This document shows, piece after piece, positions 23,239 to 31,294 of a stretch of 37,789 bases of DNA. A program made the translations under genes and the position numbers. The DNA lies in IMG/VR virus record IMGVR_UViG_3300042566_001188, positions 1 to 37,789 of that record. One strand, given 5' to 3'. The first letter of the stretch is position 1. Each line of letters starts with the position of its first letter. The notes beneath the pieces are model-generated. The model was not told the origin of the DNA. It saw only the letters and a program-made list of their open reading frames with translations, and made no database searches. The DNA is from a virus.

Positions 23239-24675
23239 TTATGCAAACTTTGTCTGTGATCCAAATGCTGTAAAGGCAGCATTGCCTGTTTTTACTATAG
23301 TATATGAATAAATGTCTATGCTGTTTGCATTTCCTGCAGATGGAGCACTTCCATTTTGCCATTTTGGAGTTACAGAAGAACCATCAATTTGGAATCCTGT
23401 TTGATAGTATGGAGTTGCACCATTTGTAACAAAAAATACGACTGTAATAGAATCATTTGTAGCAAGGGCATCATTAAGTGTTGTTCCTGAATTTCCACGA
23501 ATATTTAATGTCCAGTTAGCGGTTGCATTTGAAGTGTAATATAGGATACCGCTTGTTATTGTATCTAAAGCAATTGTTCCAGTTGCTGCAGTTGCAGATA
23601 CTGATAAACGCTCTTCTGGTCCTGTAAGTATTGGATTTGCTAATACAGCATTTGTTAATGTTGGAGCAGTTCCAAAAACTAGTGATCCAGATCCTGTTTC
23701 ATCAGTTATTGCTGAAATAAGGTTTGCTGATGATGGAGTTCCAAGGAATGTGGCAACTCCTGTTCCAAATATATCTGTTCCATCAATCTTTAATGTTTTA
23801 CCTGAAGCAAGGTTAATGTGCTCTGATGAAGTCCATGAGTCTGTAGCGTCTACCCAGTTAAAGGTTTTATCAGTTGCACCCTTTAATGTGATACCGCCAC
23901 CATCTGCAGTTGTATCTGTAGGTGATGTTGTATCTCCAAGAACAATATTTTTATCTTCAATAACTAGGTTAGTTGAATTAAGATTAGTAGTTGTTCCATT
24001 GACTGTTAAATCTCCAGAAAGAGTTAGGCTTGTTCCAGATACAGCGCCAGTGAAGGTTGCTCCTGAAAGGTTTGCTTTAAGATCAAGGGCTGTTTGAGTT
24101 GCTGTTGAGACTGGCTTATTAACATCAGTTGTATTGTCAACATTTGCAAGACCAACATCAGTTTTTGTAATTCCAGTTGGGGTATTAATTACTGGTGAAG
24201 TTAAAGTTTTATTTGTAAGGGTTTCAGTTCCAGCAAGTGAAACTACATCAGCATCAGAAATTGCGGTGTTTAGTTCAGCAAGAGTTGATGTAACTGTGTT
24301 TGAGCCAAGTGATATTGACTTGTTTGAAAGTGTAGTTGTTGATGATGCTGTTACTGTAATATCAGATGTTAGAGCTACTGTGCCTGTTGCATCTGGAAAA
24401 GTAATTGTGCGATCTGCGGTAGGATCTGTAATAGCAAGGGTTGTTTCAAAATCGTTTGCTGTTGCACCTTCAAAAGTGATGCTTGAACCAAAAGCAGGGT
24501 TTACTATAGAGTTAATATCACTAAAATAGTCTAGGCTTGCCCAGTGATTTGTTCCATCACCAATTTTAAATTTATTTGTGTCTGATTCCCAGCCCATTTC
24601 ACCAGCATTTAATACTGGGTTAGCAGAGGTCCACTGAGAGGCGGTTCCTCTTCGCTGTTGCATTCTTGTTGCCAT
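23239..24675 (-). CDS. Tail fibre with Mtd-type N-terminal domain
   Basis: The N terminus (RRGTASQWTSANPVLNAGEM, then KFKIGDGTNHW) matches the small domain at the start of major tropism determinant and many tail fibre proteins. Residues about 70-330 are fibre repeats with recurring LTNKTLTSP and ADRTITFPDATGTVAL segments, which form elongated trimeric shafts. The last 130 residues form a globular tip (ATANWTLNIRGNSGTTLND). It is part of a run of fibre genes. A ribosome site (AGAAGGAG) precedes the ATG. Receptor binding at the tail tip is inferred. Confidence 0.8.
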   Translation of the reverse strand: MATRMQQRRGTASQWTSANPVLNAGEMGWESDTNKFKIGDGTNHWASLDYFSDINSIVNPAFGSSITFEGATANDFETTLAITDPTADRTITFPDATGTVALTSDITVTASSTTTLSNKSISLGSNTVTSTLAELNTAISDADVVSLAGTETLTNKTLTSPVINTPTGITKTDVGLANVDNTTDVNKPVSTATQTALDLKANLSGATFTGAVSGTSLTLSGDLTVNGTTTNLNSTNLVIEDKNIVLGDTTSPTDTTADGGGITLKGATDKTFNWVDATDSWTSSEHINLASGKTLKIDGTDIFGTGVATFLGTPSSANLISAITDETGSGSLVFGTAPTLTNAVLANPILTGPEERLSVSATAATGTIALDTITSGILYYTSNATANWTLNIRGNSGTTLNDALATNDSITVVFFVTNGATPYYQTGFQIDGSSVTPKWQNGSAPSAGNANSIDIYSYTIVKTGNAAFTAFGSQTKFA

Positions 24676-24704
24676 TTAGAACTCCTTCTGTATCCCCTGG
24701 TTAT

Positions 24705-24713
24705 ATTATATCA
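24705..24713 (-). promoter_or_regulatory. Extended -10 promoter of the tail fibre gene
   Basis: TGATATAAT on the minus strand lies about 30 nt before the fibre ATG, upstream of an AGAAGGAG ribosome site and just before the preceding gene's end. Confidence 0.6.
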
Positions 24714-24718
24714 GATAA

Positions 24719-25171
24719 TTAATTAAAATTATCAGTTGCTACTCCGCCATCATATGTTGCCTCAAAGACTGAAGTGTTGTATAGTCCAGCACTTACAAGA
24801 ACTCCTGGTTCATTGTATGCACCACCACTAATAAATGTGCTAACAACTAGCCCACTTCCGTCAATTGAAGTATCGTGTATATGGTCTTGTAGTATTTCTG
24901 CATCTTCAAGGGTAGCAATTGCAACCCATTGACCATTATAGTAAATATGAGCACGTTCTGTTAAGGTGTCAAACCATAAATTTCCATTTACTGGAGATTC
25001 TGGTTGTGTTGTTCCAATTGTTGGTGATCCAACAGCTGTATCTACATATAGTTTTGTTGCTGCATGTGTATTTTCAGTAGGAGTGGCAACTGTAACAGTT
25101 CCTCCAAAAGTTCCGCCATCGGCTACTGCAATGCCGTGCTTTACTCTAAAGTCTTTATTAACTGTTGCCAC
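24719..25171 (-). CDS. Small tail fibre-associated protein
   Basis: The 150-residue protein begins MATVNKDFRVKHGIAV, almost the same as the start of the upstream 636-residue fibre, so both probably attach to the same virion site. It then has ATKLYVDTAVG and NGNLWFDTLTERAHIYYNGQ, segments common in phage fibre proteins. It starts with GTG after a good ribosome site (AAGAGGT). It may be a short adaptor or a decayed fibre; the ends look intact, so I favour a functional short protein. Confidence 0.65.
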   Translation of the reverse strand: MATVNKDFRVKHGIAVADGGTFGGTVTVATPTENTHAATKLYVDTAVGSPTIGTTQPESPVNGNLWFDTLTERAHIYYNGQWVAIATLEDAEILQDHIHDTSIDGSGLVVSTFISGGAYNEPGVLVSAGLYNTSVFEATYDGGVATDNFN

Positions 25172-25188
25172 AATCTACCTCTTTCTAA

Positions 25189-27099
25189 TTATGCTTCGAT
25201 ATAAACTTTGTTAACTTTAACAACAGTATCTGATGCTGCACCAGTTACCTGAAGAAGAACGTTTCCACCGCTGTAAACAGCATCGGTTGTTCCTAATTGG
25301 GTATTGCTAATTACATCTGCATACTCTGTTAAGTAAACGTTATTTGATCCATCTACAGTAACTAACACTTCAATTACTTCAATGTCAGTTCCCTTTTTCA
25401 TTTGAACAATATACTTTGCAGATGAATAAGTGCTTGCTGACCATGTGTCAATTGTTGTTGCTGTAACTCCAGCAGTTGCTGTAGCAGTTCCAAGAAGAGC
25501 ATCTGTTAGTGTTACAGACCCTACGGTTACACCAGTAAATGTTGGTGTTGCTGTTGAGTGAATGTCTTGTGGTAAAGAGAGTGTTGTTGCACCATTTACA
25601 TCTAAAGCAGTTGTTGATATTTGGTTTGCTGTTCCACTAATTGAAACCACACCACTATTTGTAACTGCGTCGCCAGTAATAGTAATACCAGTTCCAGCGG
25701 TAACGTTTAGTGTGTTTCCTGTCTTAGAAAGACCATCGCCTGCAACTACTTGTCCAAGACCAGTAAACTGGGTAAATGTAAGGGCTGTAGTTCCAACTGT
25801 AATTGCGCCATCGTTAGTTAACACATAACCTTGATCAGCGTTAACAGTTCCTTCTTCTACGAATACCGCAAAGTTTGAAGTAAGTTCTGCGCCTGTATCT
25901 GCATCAGTAGAGCGATCTGGGGCACCAGATACTTTAACTACATAAATACCGTTTTGTGAACCAGTTGATTGATTCTTAACAAGAACACGATCTCCAGTTG
26001 CAAGAGTTACTCCATCAAGAGTATCTCCATTTTCTAGATCAGAAGCAAGTGTTACGTTAGCAGTTGTTGCTGCACGAACTGATGCTTTCCAGTCAATACC
26101 TTGTGCTGCTGAATCTACATAAGACTTTGTTGCTGCATCTGTTGCATCAGTTGGTGTTCCAAGACCTGTGATCTTGTTTGTTCCCATTGCAATTGCACCA
26201 GTCATAGTGCCACCAGCAAGTGCTAGTCTTGTGTCTACATCTGCAGTAAATGCTACTGTGCCAGTTTCATCTTTGAAAGTGATAGTGCGATCAGCTGTTG
26301 GGTCAGTTACTGTAAGAGTTGTTTCAAAATCATTTGCTGTAGTTCCTTCAAGAACAATGCTTGAATCGCTAAGGGTTAAACCAGAAACGATTGGGCTTGT
26401 AATTGTCTTGTTTGTAAGGGTTTCTATCTTTGATGCTGTTGACTTATCATCTAGTTGTGTCTGGATTGCAGATGTTACGCCATCTACATAATTAAGCTCT
26501 GTTGTAGAAAGAGTTGCACCATCAAGGATATTAAGTTCTGTTGATGTTGCTAAAAGATCTACGTTTTCATTAATCTTTGGTGTAGTTAATGTTTTATTTG
26601 TAAGTGTTTCGCTTCCAGCAAGTGTAGCAAAATCAGCATCTGAAAGAGCAGTATTAAACTCTGCAAGAGTTCCTGTAATTGTATTTGTAGTTAGTGAAAC
26701 TGATTTATTTGTTAATGTATCAGTTGTATCTTTAAGAACTACAGTTCCTGTTGCATTAGGAAGTGTAATTGTGCGATCTCCTGTTGGATCTGTTACCTCA
26801 AGAGTTGTTTCGTAATCATTTGCTGTAGCACCTTCAAAAACAATGCTTGAACCGAACTCACCAACTGCTTGTGGGGCTGCCCACTTGATACCATTGGTTG
26901 CTGAATCGTCTGCTGTAAGTATATAGTTATTTGTTCCAACTGCAAGACGAGTTACTGCATCTGCACCAGAGGCTACTAGCAAATCACCTTTTGCATCTAC
27001 TAATGCTTCTGTTAATATATCGTGTGTGTTAACGGTCGCAGTTGATCCTTCAACTATCAGTCCCGCTTTTACTCTAAAATCTTTTACTACGGTTGCCAT
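25189..27099 (-). CDS. Long tail fibre protein
   Basis: The 636-residue protein opens with the anchor MATVVKDFRVKAGLIVEG. It continues with many fibre repeats: LTNKSVSLTTNTITGTLAEF, DRTITLPNATGTVVL, LTNKTLTTPKI and LTNKTITSPIV. A central TGAIAMGTNKITGLGTPTDA segment followed by ATKSYVDSAAQG is a classic phage fibre motif. The C-terminal 90 residues (SSAKYIVQMKKGTDIEVIEV) form a separate domain similar to that of the next gene's product. AAGGAG precedes the ATG. Receptor recognition is the likely role. DNA segments shared with the 23.2-24.7 kb gene show common origin. Confidence 0.8.
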   Translation of the reverse strand: MATVVKDFRVKAGLIVEGSTATVNTHDILTEALVDAKGDLLVASGADAVTRLAVGTNNYILTADDSATNGIKWAAPQAVGEFGSSIVFEGATANDYETTLEVTDPTGDRTITLPNATGTVVLKDTTDTLTNKSVSLTTNTITGTLAEFNTALSDADFATLAGSETLTNKTLTTPKINENVDLLATSTELNILDGATLSTTELNYVDGVTSAIQTQLDDKSTASKIETLTNKTITSPIVSGLTLSDSSIVLEGTTANDFETTLTVTDPTADRTITFKDETGTVAFTADVDTRLALAGGTMTGAIAMGTNKITGLGTPTDATDAATKSYVDSAAQGIDWKASVRAATTANVTLASDLENGDTLDGVTLATGDRVLVKNQSTGSQNGIYVVKVSGAPDRSTDADTGAELTSNFAVFVEEGTVNADQGYVLTNDGAITVGTTALTFTQFTGLGQVVAGDGLSKTGNTLNVTAGTGITITGDAVTNSGVVSISGTANQISTTALDVNGATTLSLPQDIHSTATPTFTGVTVGSVTLTDALLGTATATAGVTATTIDTWSASTYSSAKYIVQMKKGTDIEVIEVLVTVDGSNNVYLTEYADVISNTQLGTTDAVYSGGNVLLQVTGAASDTVVKVNKVYIEA

Positions 27100-27114
27100 C
27101 TTATATCTCCTTGG

Positions 27115-27561
27115 TTAGGCCTTTAATCCCATACGCATATAGCGTAGAGTTATAGGTGTAATTCCCCCTACTGGGACAACAGTTAGTGAAACTGTATCTC
27201 CAGCCCGTGAAACAGAGATGGTGCCAATATTCCCATCGTTATCTATTGTTCCATACTGACTAACGCTAACGTCTGTTGCGTCAACCAGAATATCCATTGA
27301 TGTAGTGAAATACTTGTTTCCACCACCAGCTACATATTTAAGAGAAATCACATACTTCATTGATCTAAACTCAGTTGCAGAAAAATTATCAAATACTGTT
27401 GAATTTTCAATCCCATTGATTGTTGATTCATTATTACCATCTGATCCAAGATCGGTAGACCTAGCGGAAGCACTATCAATTAAATCTTCATAGTTTTCCT
27501 GTGTTGGGCGGTCTCCTGTTTGAAAAAGAGCCTTTACGTTTGCTGTTGATATTTTAGCCAT
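27115..27561 (-). CDS. Tail fibre-associated protein
   Basis: The 148 residues start AKISTANVKALFQTGDRPTQ, an N terminus typical of small phage structural proteins that attach to fibres or baseplates. The C-terminal half (FRSMKYVISLKYVAGGGNKY) resembles the SAKYIVQMKKGTD domain that ends the long fibre next door, suggesting a shared tip fold. Its ATG lies 6 nt after a TATAAT hexamer, so it probably heads a leaderless transcript that continues into the long fibre gene. Confidence 0.55.
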   Translation of the reverse strand: MAKISTANVKALFQTGDRPTQENYEDLIDSASARSTDLGSDGNNESTINGIENSTVFDNFSATEFRSMKYVISLKYVAGGGNKYFTTSMDILVDATDVSVSQYGTIDNDGNIGTISVSRAGDTVSLTVVPVGGITPITLRYMRMGLKA

Positions 27562-27567
27562 ACTGGA

Positions 27568-27576
27568 ATTATATCA
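27568..27576 (-). promoter_or_regulatory. Extended -10 promoter, leaderless (fibre operon)
   Basis: TGATATAAT on the minus strand ends 6 nt before the ATG of the 148-residue gene. Confidence 0.66.
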
Positions 27577-27582
27577 TATATT

Positions 27583-27804
27583 TTAAAGTATATAGTTAGA
27601 GAAACCGATAATTTGTAATGGAATTGCTGGTATATTACCAATAGCGCTTGGTATTTGAATTGCAGTAAATCTAATTCTAAATGGTAAAACGGAGTTTATC
27701 TTTACCCCCGATTTTGGCTCAGTAATTTGGGTATTTAAAAAAGATACTCTGTCAATTACTTTAGTAAAAACTGGTGGGGCACTATTTATAGTAACCGTTG
27801 CCAT
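27583..27804 (-). CDS. Small structural protein, function unknown
   Basis: The 73-residue product is beta-rich, with alternating hydrophobic residues (VLPFRIRFTAIQIPSAIG), and has no membrane span of convincing length. Its ATG overlaps the stop of the upstream BppU-like gene (TAATG), so it is translated with it. A virion accessory role is inferred only from position. Confidence 0.5.
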   Translation of the reverse strand: MATVTINSAPPVFTKVIDRVSFLNTQITEPKSGVKINSVLPFRIRFTAIQIPSAIGNIPAIPLQIIGFSNYIL

Positions 27805-28217
27805 TAGTTTGTAACATCCTCAAGGAGAGTAATCTTCCCTTGAGCAACTGTCCATACTAATGTGTCTTGTGGAAGACGTAGTTCAATATCAAATATATCG
27901 TTTGTTCTTAAAAGTGCTGATTGTGCTGCAGTTAAATTAACCTTAAACTCTCCATCTGCGTCATTTTCATCTTGTGCTGGAGTAAGTGTAAAAATTAAAG
28001 TTGCTGTGTCTGTAATTATTTGAGGGTTAACAGGATTTGTAGGTCTTTTAAATTCTGCCTCTATAGTCCAATCAGGAATATTTAAAGGTAGCTTATTATC
28101 ATCTGTTAAATAAATTCTAAAAGAAGCTGTGTCTCCTTTTACGATTGTCCAATTTACAAATGGTGGTGCTTCTCCAATATCATATGTAGATGCGCCTTGT
28201 CCTCTAAATGTTGCCAT
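27804..28217 (-). CDS. BppU-like N-terminal domain protein (baseplate/fibre adaptor)
   Basis: The 137 residues contain a beta-sandwich opening with NWTIVKGDTASFRIYLTDDN, the K/R-G-D-x-A/T pattern seen in BppU-type baseplate adaptor domains. Two further genes in this region (33.7 and 34.9 kb) encode the same domain type. It ends with a strand containing GKITLLEDV, a counterpart of GSITVTDDI in the 33.7 kb protein. Its start overlaps the stop of the preceding gene (TAATG). It probably helps fix fibres to the tail tip. Confidence 0.55.
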   Translation of the reverse strand: MATFRGQGASTYDIGEAPPFVNWTIVKGDTASFRIYLTDDNKLPLNIPDWTIEAEFKRPTNPVNPQIITDTATLIFTLTPAQDENDADGEFKVNLTAAQSALLRTNDIFDIELRLPQDTLVWTVAQGKITLLEDVTN

Positions 28218-28750
28218 TACAACAAACCTTCCTTAAGTGCTCCCCAAGTTGCTGCCAATGATTTTGTAGGTGCAACAATAATGATACCAGTTGTTGAATC
28301 AGATTTTCCAACAATACCCACTGAAGCAGCGTTTGATGTTGGCTTTGTAGCGGTTAATCCTCCGCCAGCTGCAACGTATAACACATTTCCAGCGGCATAT
28401 GAGTTAGTATTTATATTGCTAAAAATTCCAGAAATAACAATTACTCCGTCAGAATTATTTCCAATGTTGGTTTCTGCCAGTCCTACTACGGGAAATGTTG
28501 ATATGGTTGATGCATTTGCTTTTGCAATTGTTGGCTTAGTTGAATACCCAGAAATATAAACTGGATCACCTTTTGTAATTGATGCACCACTGACATTTCT
28601 AATTTCTAAAGTATTATTTTTGACTCCACCGATTGTTGGCAATATTGCATCAATTGCTTCAGCCAATGACTGAATATCTTCGTGAACATTAACAGGATCT
28701 GTTAATATTGGATACGGTAAATCGTAAGTAGTTGTTTCTCCTGAAGCCAT
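28217..28750 (-). CDS. Tail fibre/baseplate protein with short fibre start
   Basis: The 177 residues begin with an N-terminal region found in phage fibre proteins (YDLPYPILTDPVNVHEDIQS, then a helix). A Gly-rich beta domain follows (VSGASITKGDPVYISG, then VGLAETNIGNNSDG) of a kind common in phage decoration and fibre proteins. The ATG lies 6 nt after TATAAT, so it heads a leaderless operon running through the BppU-like and small genes. The role is assigned by similarity of style and neighbours. Confidence 0.6.
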   Translation of the reverse strand: MASGETTTYDLPYPILTDPVNVHEDIQSLAEAIDAILPTIGGVKNNTLEIRNVSGASITKGDPVYISGYSTKPTIAKANASTISTFPVVGLAETNIGNNSDGVIVISGIFSNINTNSYAAGNVLYVAAGGGLTATKPTSNAASVGIVGKSDSTTGIIIVAPTKSLAATWGALKEGLL

Positions 28751-28756
28751 TTATAC

Positions 28757-28765
28757 ATTATACCA
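28757..28765 (-). promoter_or_regulatory. Extended -10 promoter, leaderless (baseplate operon)
   Basis: TGGTATAAT on the minus strand ends 6 nt before the ATG of the 177-residue gene. It lies in the 140-nt spacer facing the endolysin promoter. Confidence 0.68.
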
Positions 28766-28811
28766 CCTGTCAAATATTGTTTTATTAATTTTATAAAAAT
28801 GTTATCAAAAC

Positions 28812-28841
28812 TTGCTTTTTACCTAGAATTCATGTTATACT
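28812..28841 (+). promoter_or_regulatory. Promoter of the endolysin gene
   Basis: TTGCTT and TATACT are separated by 18 nt on the plus strand, and TG precedes the -10 hexamer by one base. The predicted start lies about 45 nt before the ATG. Confidence 0.55.
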
Positions 28842-28849
28842 TATGTTAT

Positions 28850-28865
28850 GCTACCAACTGGTAGC
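28850..28865 (+). promoter_or_regulatory. Hairpin in the endolysin leader
   Basis: GCTACC-AACT-GGTAGC is a perfect inverted repeat at or near the predicted transcript start, ahead of the ribosome site TAGGAGGT at about 28876-28883. It could stabilise the mRNA or serve as an operator that delays lysis gene expression. Confidence 0.5.
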
Positions 28866-28890
28866 AATTGTTCTCTAGGAGGTTATTATT

Positions 28891-29460
28891 ATGAGAAGAG
28901 ACAAGAAAGCCTGGATTGGAATCCTATCTTTAGTCGGATTTATTGCACCGATAAGTAATTCTGCTAATGCTATAAGCGTTACAGTTGACAATAATTTATT
29001 GAGTAAAACGTCAGTTAAATCTGTTGATCCCGCCCCCAAAGGGGCATTTTTGGTTTCTAAGGTTAAAAATCAAGTTACCCTTAAAAAATACCAAAACGCA
29101 CACAGTTTAACAGACCACGAACTACTTGAGCTACTAAAAGCTGTAGGGTTTACTGGAACAGGTTTAAAGACTGCCTGGGCTGTAGCTAAGGCAGAGTCAA
29201 ACGGCAGACCTTTTGCATTTAATGGAAATGAGAATACTGGAGACAACTCTTACGGGGTATTCCAAATAAATATGATTGGAAATCTAGGTCCTGATCGTAG
29301 AGATAAATTTGACTTAGATGTTAATGCTGAACTATTTAGCCCTGTCAAAAATGCAGAAATTGTATTTTATATGACTAAGGGTGGAACAGATTGGAAAGCC
29401 TGGAAATATGCACAAACCTCATCTGTTCAAAAATGGTTAAGTAAATTTCCTAAATCTTAA
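28891..29460 (+). CDS. Secreted lysozyme-like endolysin (SLT fold)
   Basis: Residues 1-27 form a Sec signal peptide (basic MRRDKK, hydrophobic core, ANA cleavage site). Residues 72-189 are a lysozyme/transglycosylase-like domain with the probable catalytic Glu102 (VAKAESNGRP), the substrate-cleft motif GDNSYGVFQINMIG at 117-130, and an Ala-x-x-x-x-Tyr helix (NAEIVFYMTKGG). It would cleave peptidoglycan after export, so lysis need not wait for a large-pore holin. A very strong ribosome site precedes the ATG. It is the only plus-strand gene in the fibre region and has its own promoter, allowing separate timing. A tail-borne or entry role is the alternative. Confidence 0.8.
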   Translation: MRRDKKAWIGILSLVGFIAPISNSANAISVTVDNNLLSKTSVKSVDPAPKGAFLVSKVKNQVTLKKYQNAHSLTDHELLELLKAVGFTGTGLKTAWAVAKAESNGRPFAFNGNENTGDNSYGVFQINMIGNLGPDRRDKFDLDVNAELFSPVKNAEIVFYMTKGGTDWKAWKYAQTSSVQKWLSKFPKS

Positions 29461-29478
29461 TTATTATAAAATATAAAA

Positions 29479-30201
29479 CTATTTTATATGATCAAATAAA
29501 TTAGACGTTTCATAAACTTCACAGTCTATGGAGCTTATGGTTTTTATTTTTTCTTTTTCTTTATTAGTTAAGGTTTGATAAATTTCTTTAGATTGGATAT
29601 TGCTATACTCTTCAAAATTGTAGGCCCTGTTTGTTATTTTTTTATTGGGAATTTTTAAATCAACCAGTATTTTTTTTTGAATCTTTTTAATATTGTTTTC
29701 TGATAGGTCTTCTGGTTTTATAAATAATGACAATTGATTTATTTTATTTAAAACATTATTTTTTGTAATTATCTCATTATTTAAAAATTGCTTAAACCCA
29801 TTTTCATCTTTTATTACGGTAGGTAGAACTAAGTGTTTTGACTGATAGTTTTTTGCACCGTCTTCATTTTGCTCTAACCACTCAAACAAAGTATTTTTAT
29901 CTATACTGTTATTTCTAAAAACTATTTGATTTCTATTTACCGTTTGGCTATGTGTATACAGGCTTACCATATGCTTACAAGGATCTCTAAAAATAGAAGA
30001 TACATAGGTTGAAGAATTAATTTCTTTTTTCCATTGAGAGTGATCGTAATAGTTGATTGGACCATCCATCTGTAAACTATTTAGTTCTTTTATTTTTGCT
30101 TCAAGTAAAATATTTTTTAATGGAAATAGCACATTATAAAAAAAAAGTCTTCCGCCAGTTTTTGGAATATGTAAAAAATAAAAAGAATTAAATCTGCTCA
30201 C
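29479..30201 (-). CDS. Sulfotransferase family protein
   Basis: FLHIPKTGGRLFF near the N terminus is the 5'-phosphosulfate-binding loop, and SSIFRDPCKHMVSLYTH is the 3'-phosphate-binding segment for the donor PAPS. This places the 240-residue protein among carbohydrate sulfotransferases of the heparan 2-O-sulfotransferase-like type. The rest is poorly conserved and Lys/Asn-rich. It starts with GTG 3 nt after the stop of the IMP dehydrogenase-like gene, so it is translated with it. The acceptor is unknown; a glycan on the virion or host surface is a reasonable guess. Its very AT-rich, Lys/Asn-heavy composition differs from the flanking fibre genes and suggests insertion as a cassette. Confidence 0.72.
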   Translation of the reverse strand: MSRFNSFYFLHIPKTGGRLFFYNVLFPLKNILLEAKIKELNSLQMDGPINYYDHSQWKKEINSSTYVSSIFRDPCKHMVSLYTHSQTVNRNQIVFRNNSIDKNTLFEWLEQNEDGAKNYQSKHLVLPTVIKDENGFKQFLNNEIITKNNVLNKINQLSLFIKPEDLSENNIKKIQKKILVDLKIPNKKITNRAYNFEEYSNIQSKEIYQTLTNKEKEKIKTISSIDCEVYETSNLFDHIK

Positions 30202-30204
30202 TTT

Positions 30205-31263
30205 TTAAATTCTACTTTGAGACTCTTGTAGTGATTGTGGGGAAGCTTTTATAAATTTACAATCATTTTTAAAAGAATTAATATCCTTTGATCCACAATA
30301 TGAAAATCCACTTCTAATATTTTCAGACATTTGCCTTAAGGTGTTTTGGACACTACCTTTACTTTCTAAATACCCAGATACGCCCTCGATATGTCGCAAT
30401 CCGCCTTCGTCTGTGTGGTTGCCAAGATTATCCACTTTTATACTTTCAGAAGCTAAACCACGAAATAAAAACTTTCCATCTTTCTTGCCATCACATTCTT
30501 CATGTCCTGCAAACATATAGCCCATCATAGCTACAGAAGCTCCTGCAGCTAAAGCTTTTAATATATCTCCAGTTTGTTTAATTCCACTATCAGCAACAAT
30601 GCCGTTAACTTTATCATTTTTTATATTTTTATATATATCCATGATTGATCCTAGGACTGGAACTCCAAATCCAGTAACAACTCTAGTGGTGCAAGCAGAA
30701 CCTCCCCCAATACCAACTCTTACAGAGTCTGCACCAGCACTCATTAAATCTGAGTATGCATCATAAGAAGAAACGCTGCCAATCATTATATGTATATCAT
30801 CTGGAACAATAGATCTTAATTTCTTTACAGCATTTATTGAATATGTTGTGTGGCCAAAGGCTGTATCAATAGAAAGTGTTCGTATACTATTCTTTAATAC
30901 TTTATCAATAAAATTAAAGTCTTCTGCTTCTTCAACACTTATTGCAAATGCCACCCTATTTGTTTTTTTTACTTCTTCTTTTAATAAATTAAACTGGATA
31001 AACCTTTGTTCGTTGTCTTGATATCTTTGAACAAATGCCATTCCTCCAAAATTTACAATTTCTTCTATCATTGATGTGCTATTTATAAATTCCATTGGGG
31101 CGGTCATAATTGGAACACCTAAATATATCCAAGCACTTGGATTGTTTGGATTTCCTAATATTGAAGATAAAGAAACATCTGATCTGCTTTCTACATTAGA
31201 ATACTTAGGGACAAGCAATATGTCATCAAAGCAAAGGTCTGTTGTTGAGTTGTCAAATTCCAT
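30205..31263 (-). CDS. IMP dehydrogenase / GMP reductase family enzyme
   Basis: The 352-residue protein shows the family start FDDILLVPKYSNVESRSDV and MTAPMEF. It has the catalytic loop GGGSACTTRVVTGFGVPVL with Cys191, the phosphate-binding GIVADSGIKQTGDILKAL, and the C-terminal EGVSGYLESKGSV ... RSGFSYCGS. There is no CBS domain pair, so it has GMP reductase length, while the EG-x-x-G-x-x-x-x-K-G segment resembles IMP dehydrogenase. It either makes XMP from IMP or converts GMP to IMP, adjusting purine pools. A GGGGGT ribosome site precedes the ATG. It is coupled to the sulfotransferase gene and is placed far from nrdJ. Confidence 0.85.
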   Translation of the reverse strand: MEFDNSTTDLCFDDILLVPKYSNVESRSDVSLSSILGNPNNPSAWIYLGVPIMTAPMEFINSTSMIEEIVNFGGMAFVQRYQDNEQRFIQFNLLKEEVKKTNRVAFAISVEEAEDFNFIDKVLKNSIRTLSIDTAFGHTTYSINAVKKLRSIVPDDIHIMIGSVSSYDAYSDLMSAGADSVRVGIGGGSACTTRVVTGFGVPVLGSIMDIYKNIKNDKVNGIVADSGIKQTGDILKALAAGASVAMMGYMFAGHEECDGKKDGKFLFRGLASESIKVDNLGNHTDEGGLRHIEGVSGYLESKGSVQNTLRQMSENIRSGFSYCGSKDINSFKNDCKFIKASPQSLQESQSRI

Positions 31264-31294
31264 AAATAACCCCCATGTTAAATATTGTTTTTTA

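Noticed and set aside
23750-24529. Open frames on the plus strand through the fibre genes
   Set aside because: They are antisense shadows of Thr/Ala/Val-rich repeat coding, lack ribosome sites or promoters, and have no protein-like motifs; the same applies to plus-strand frames at 5934-6362, 26168-26491 and 32345-32875.
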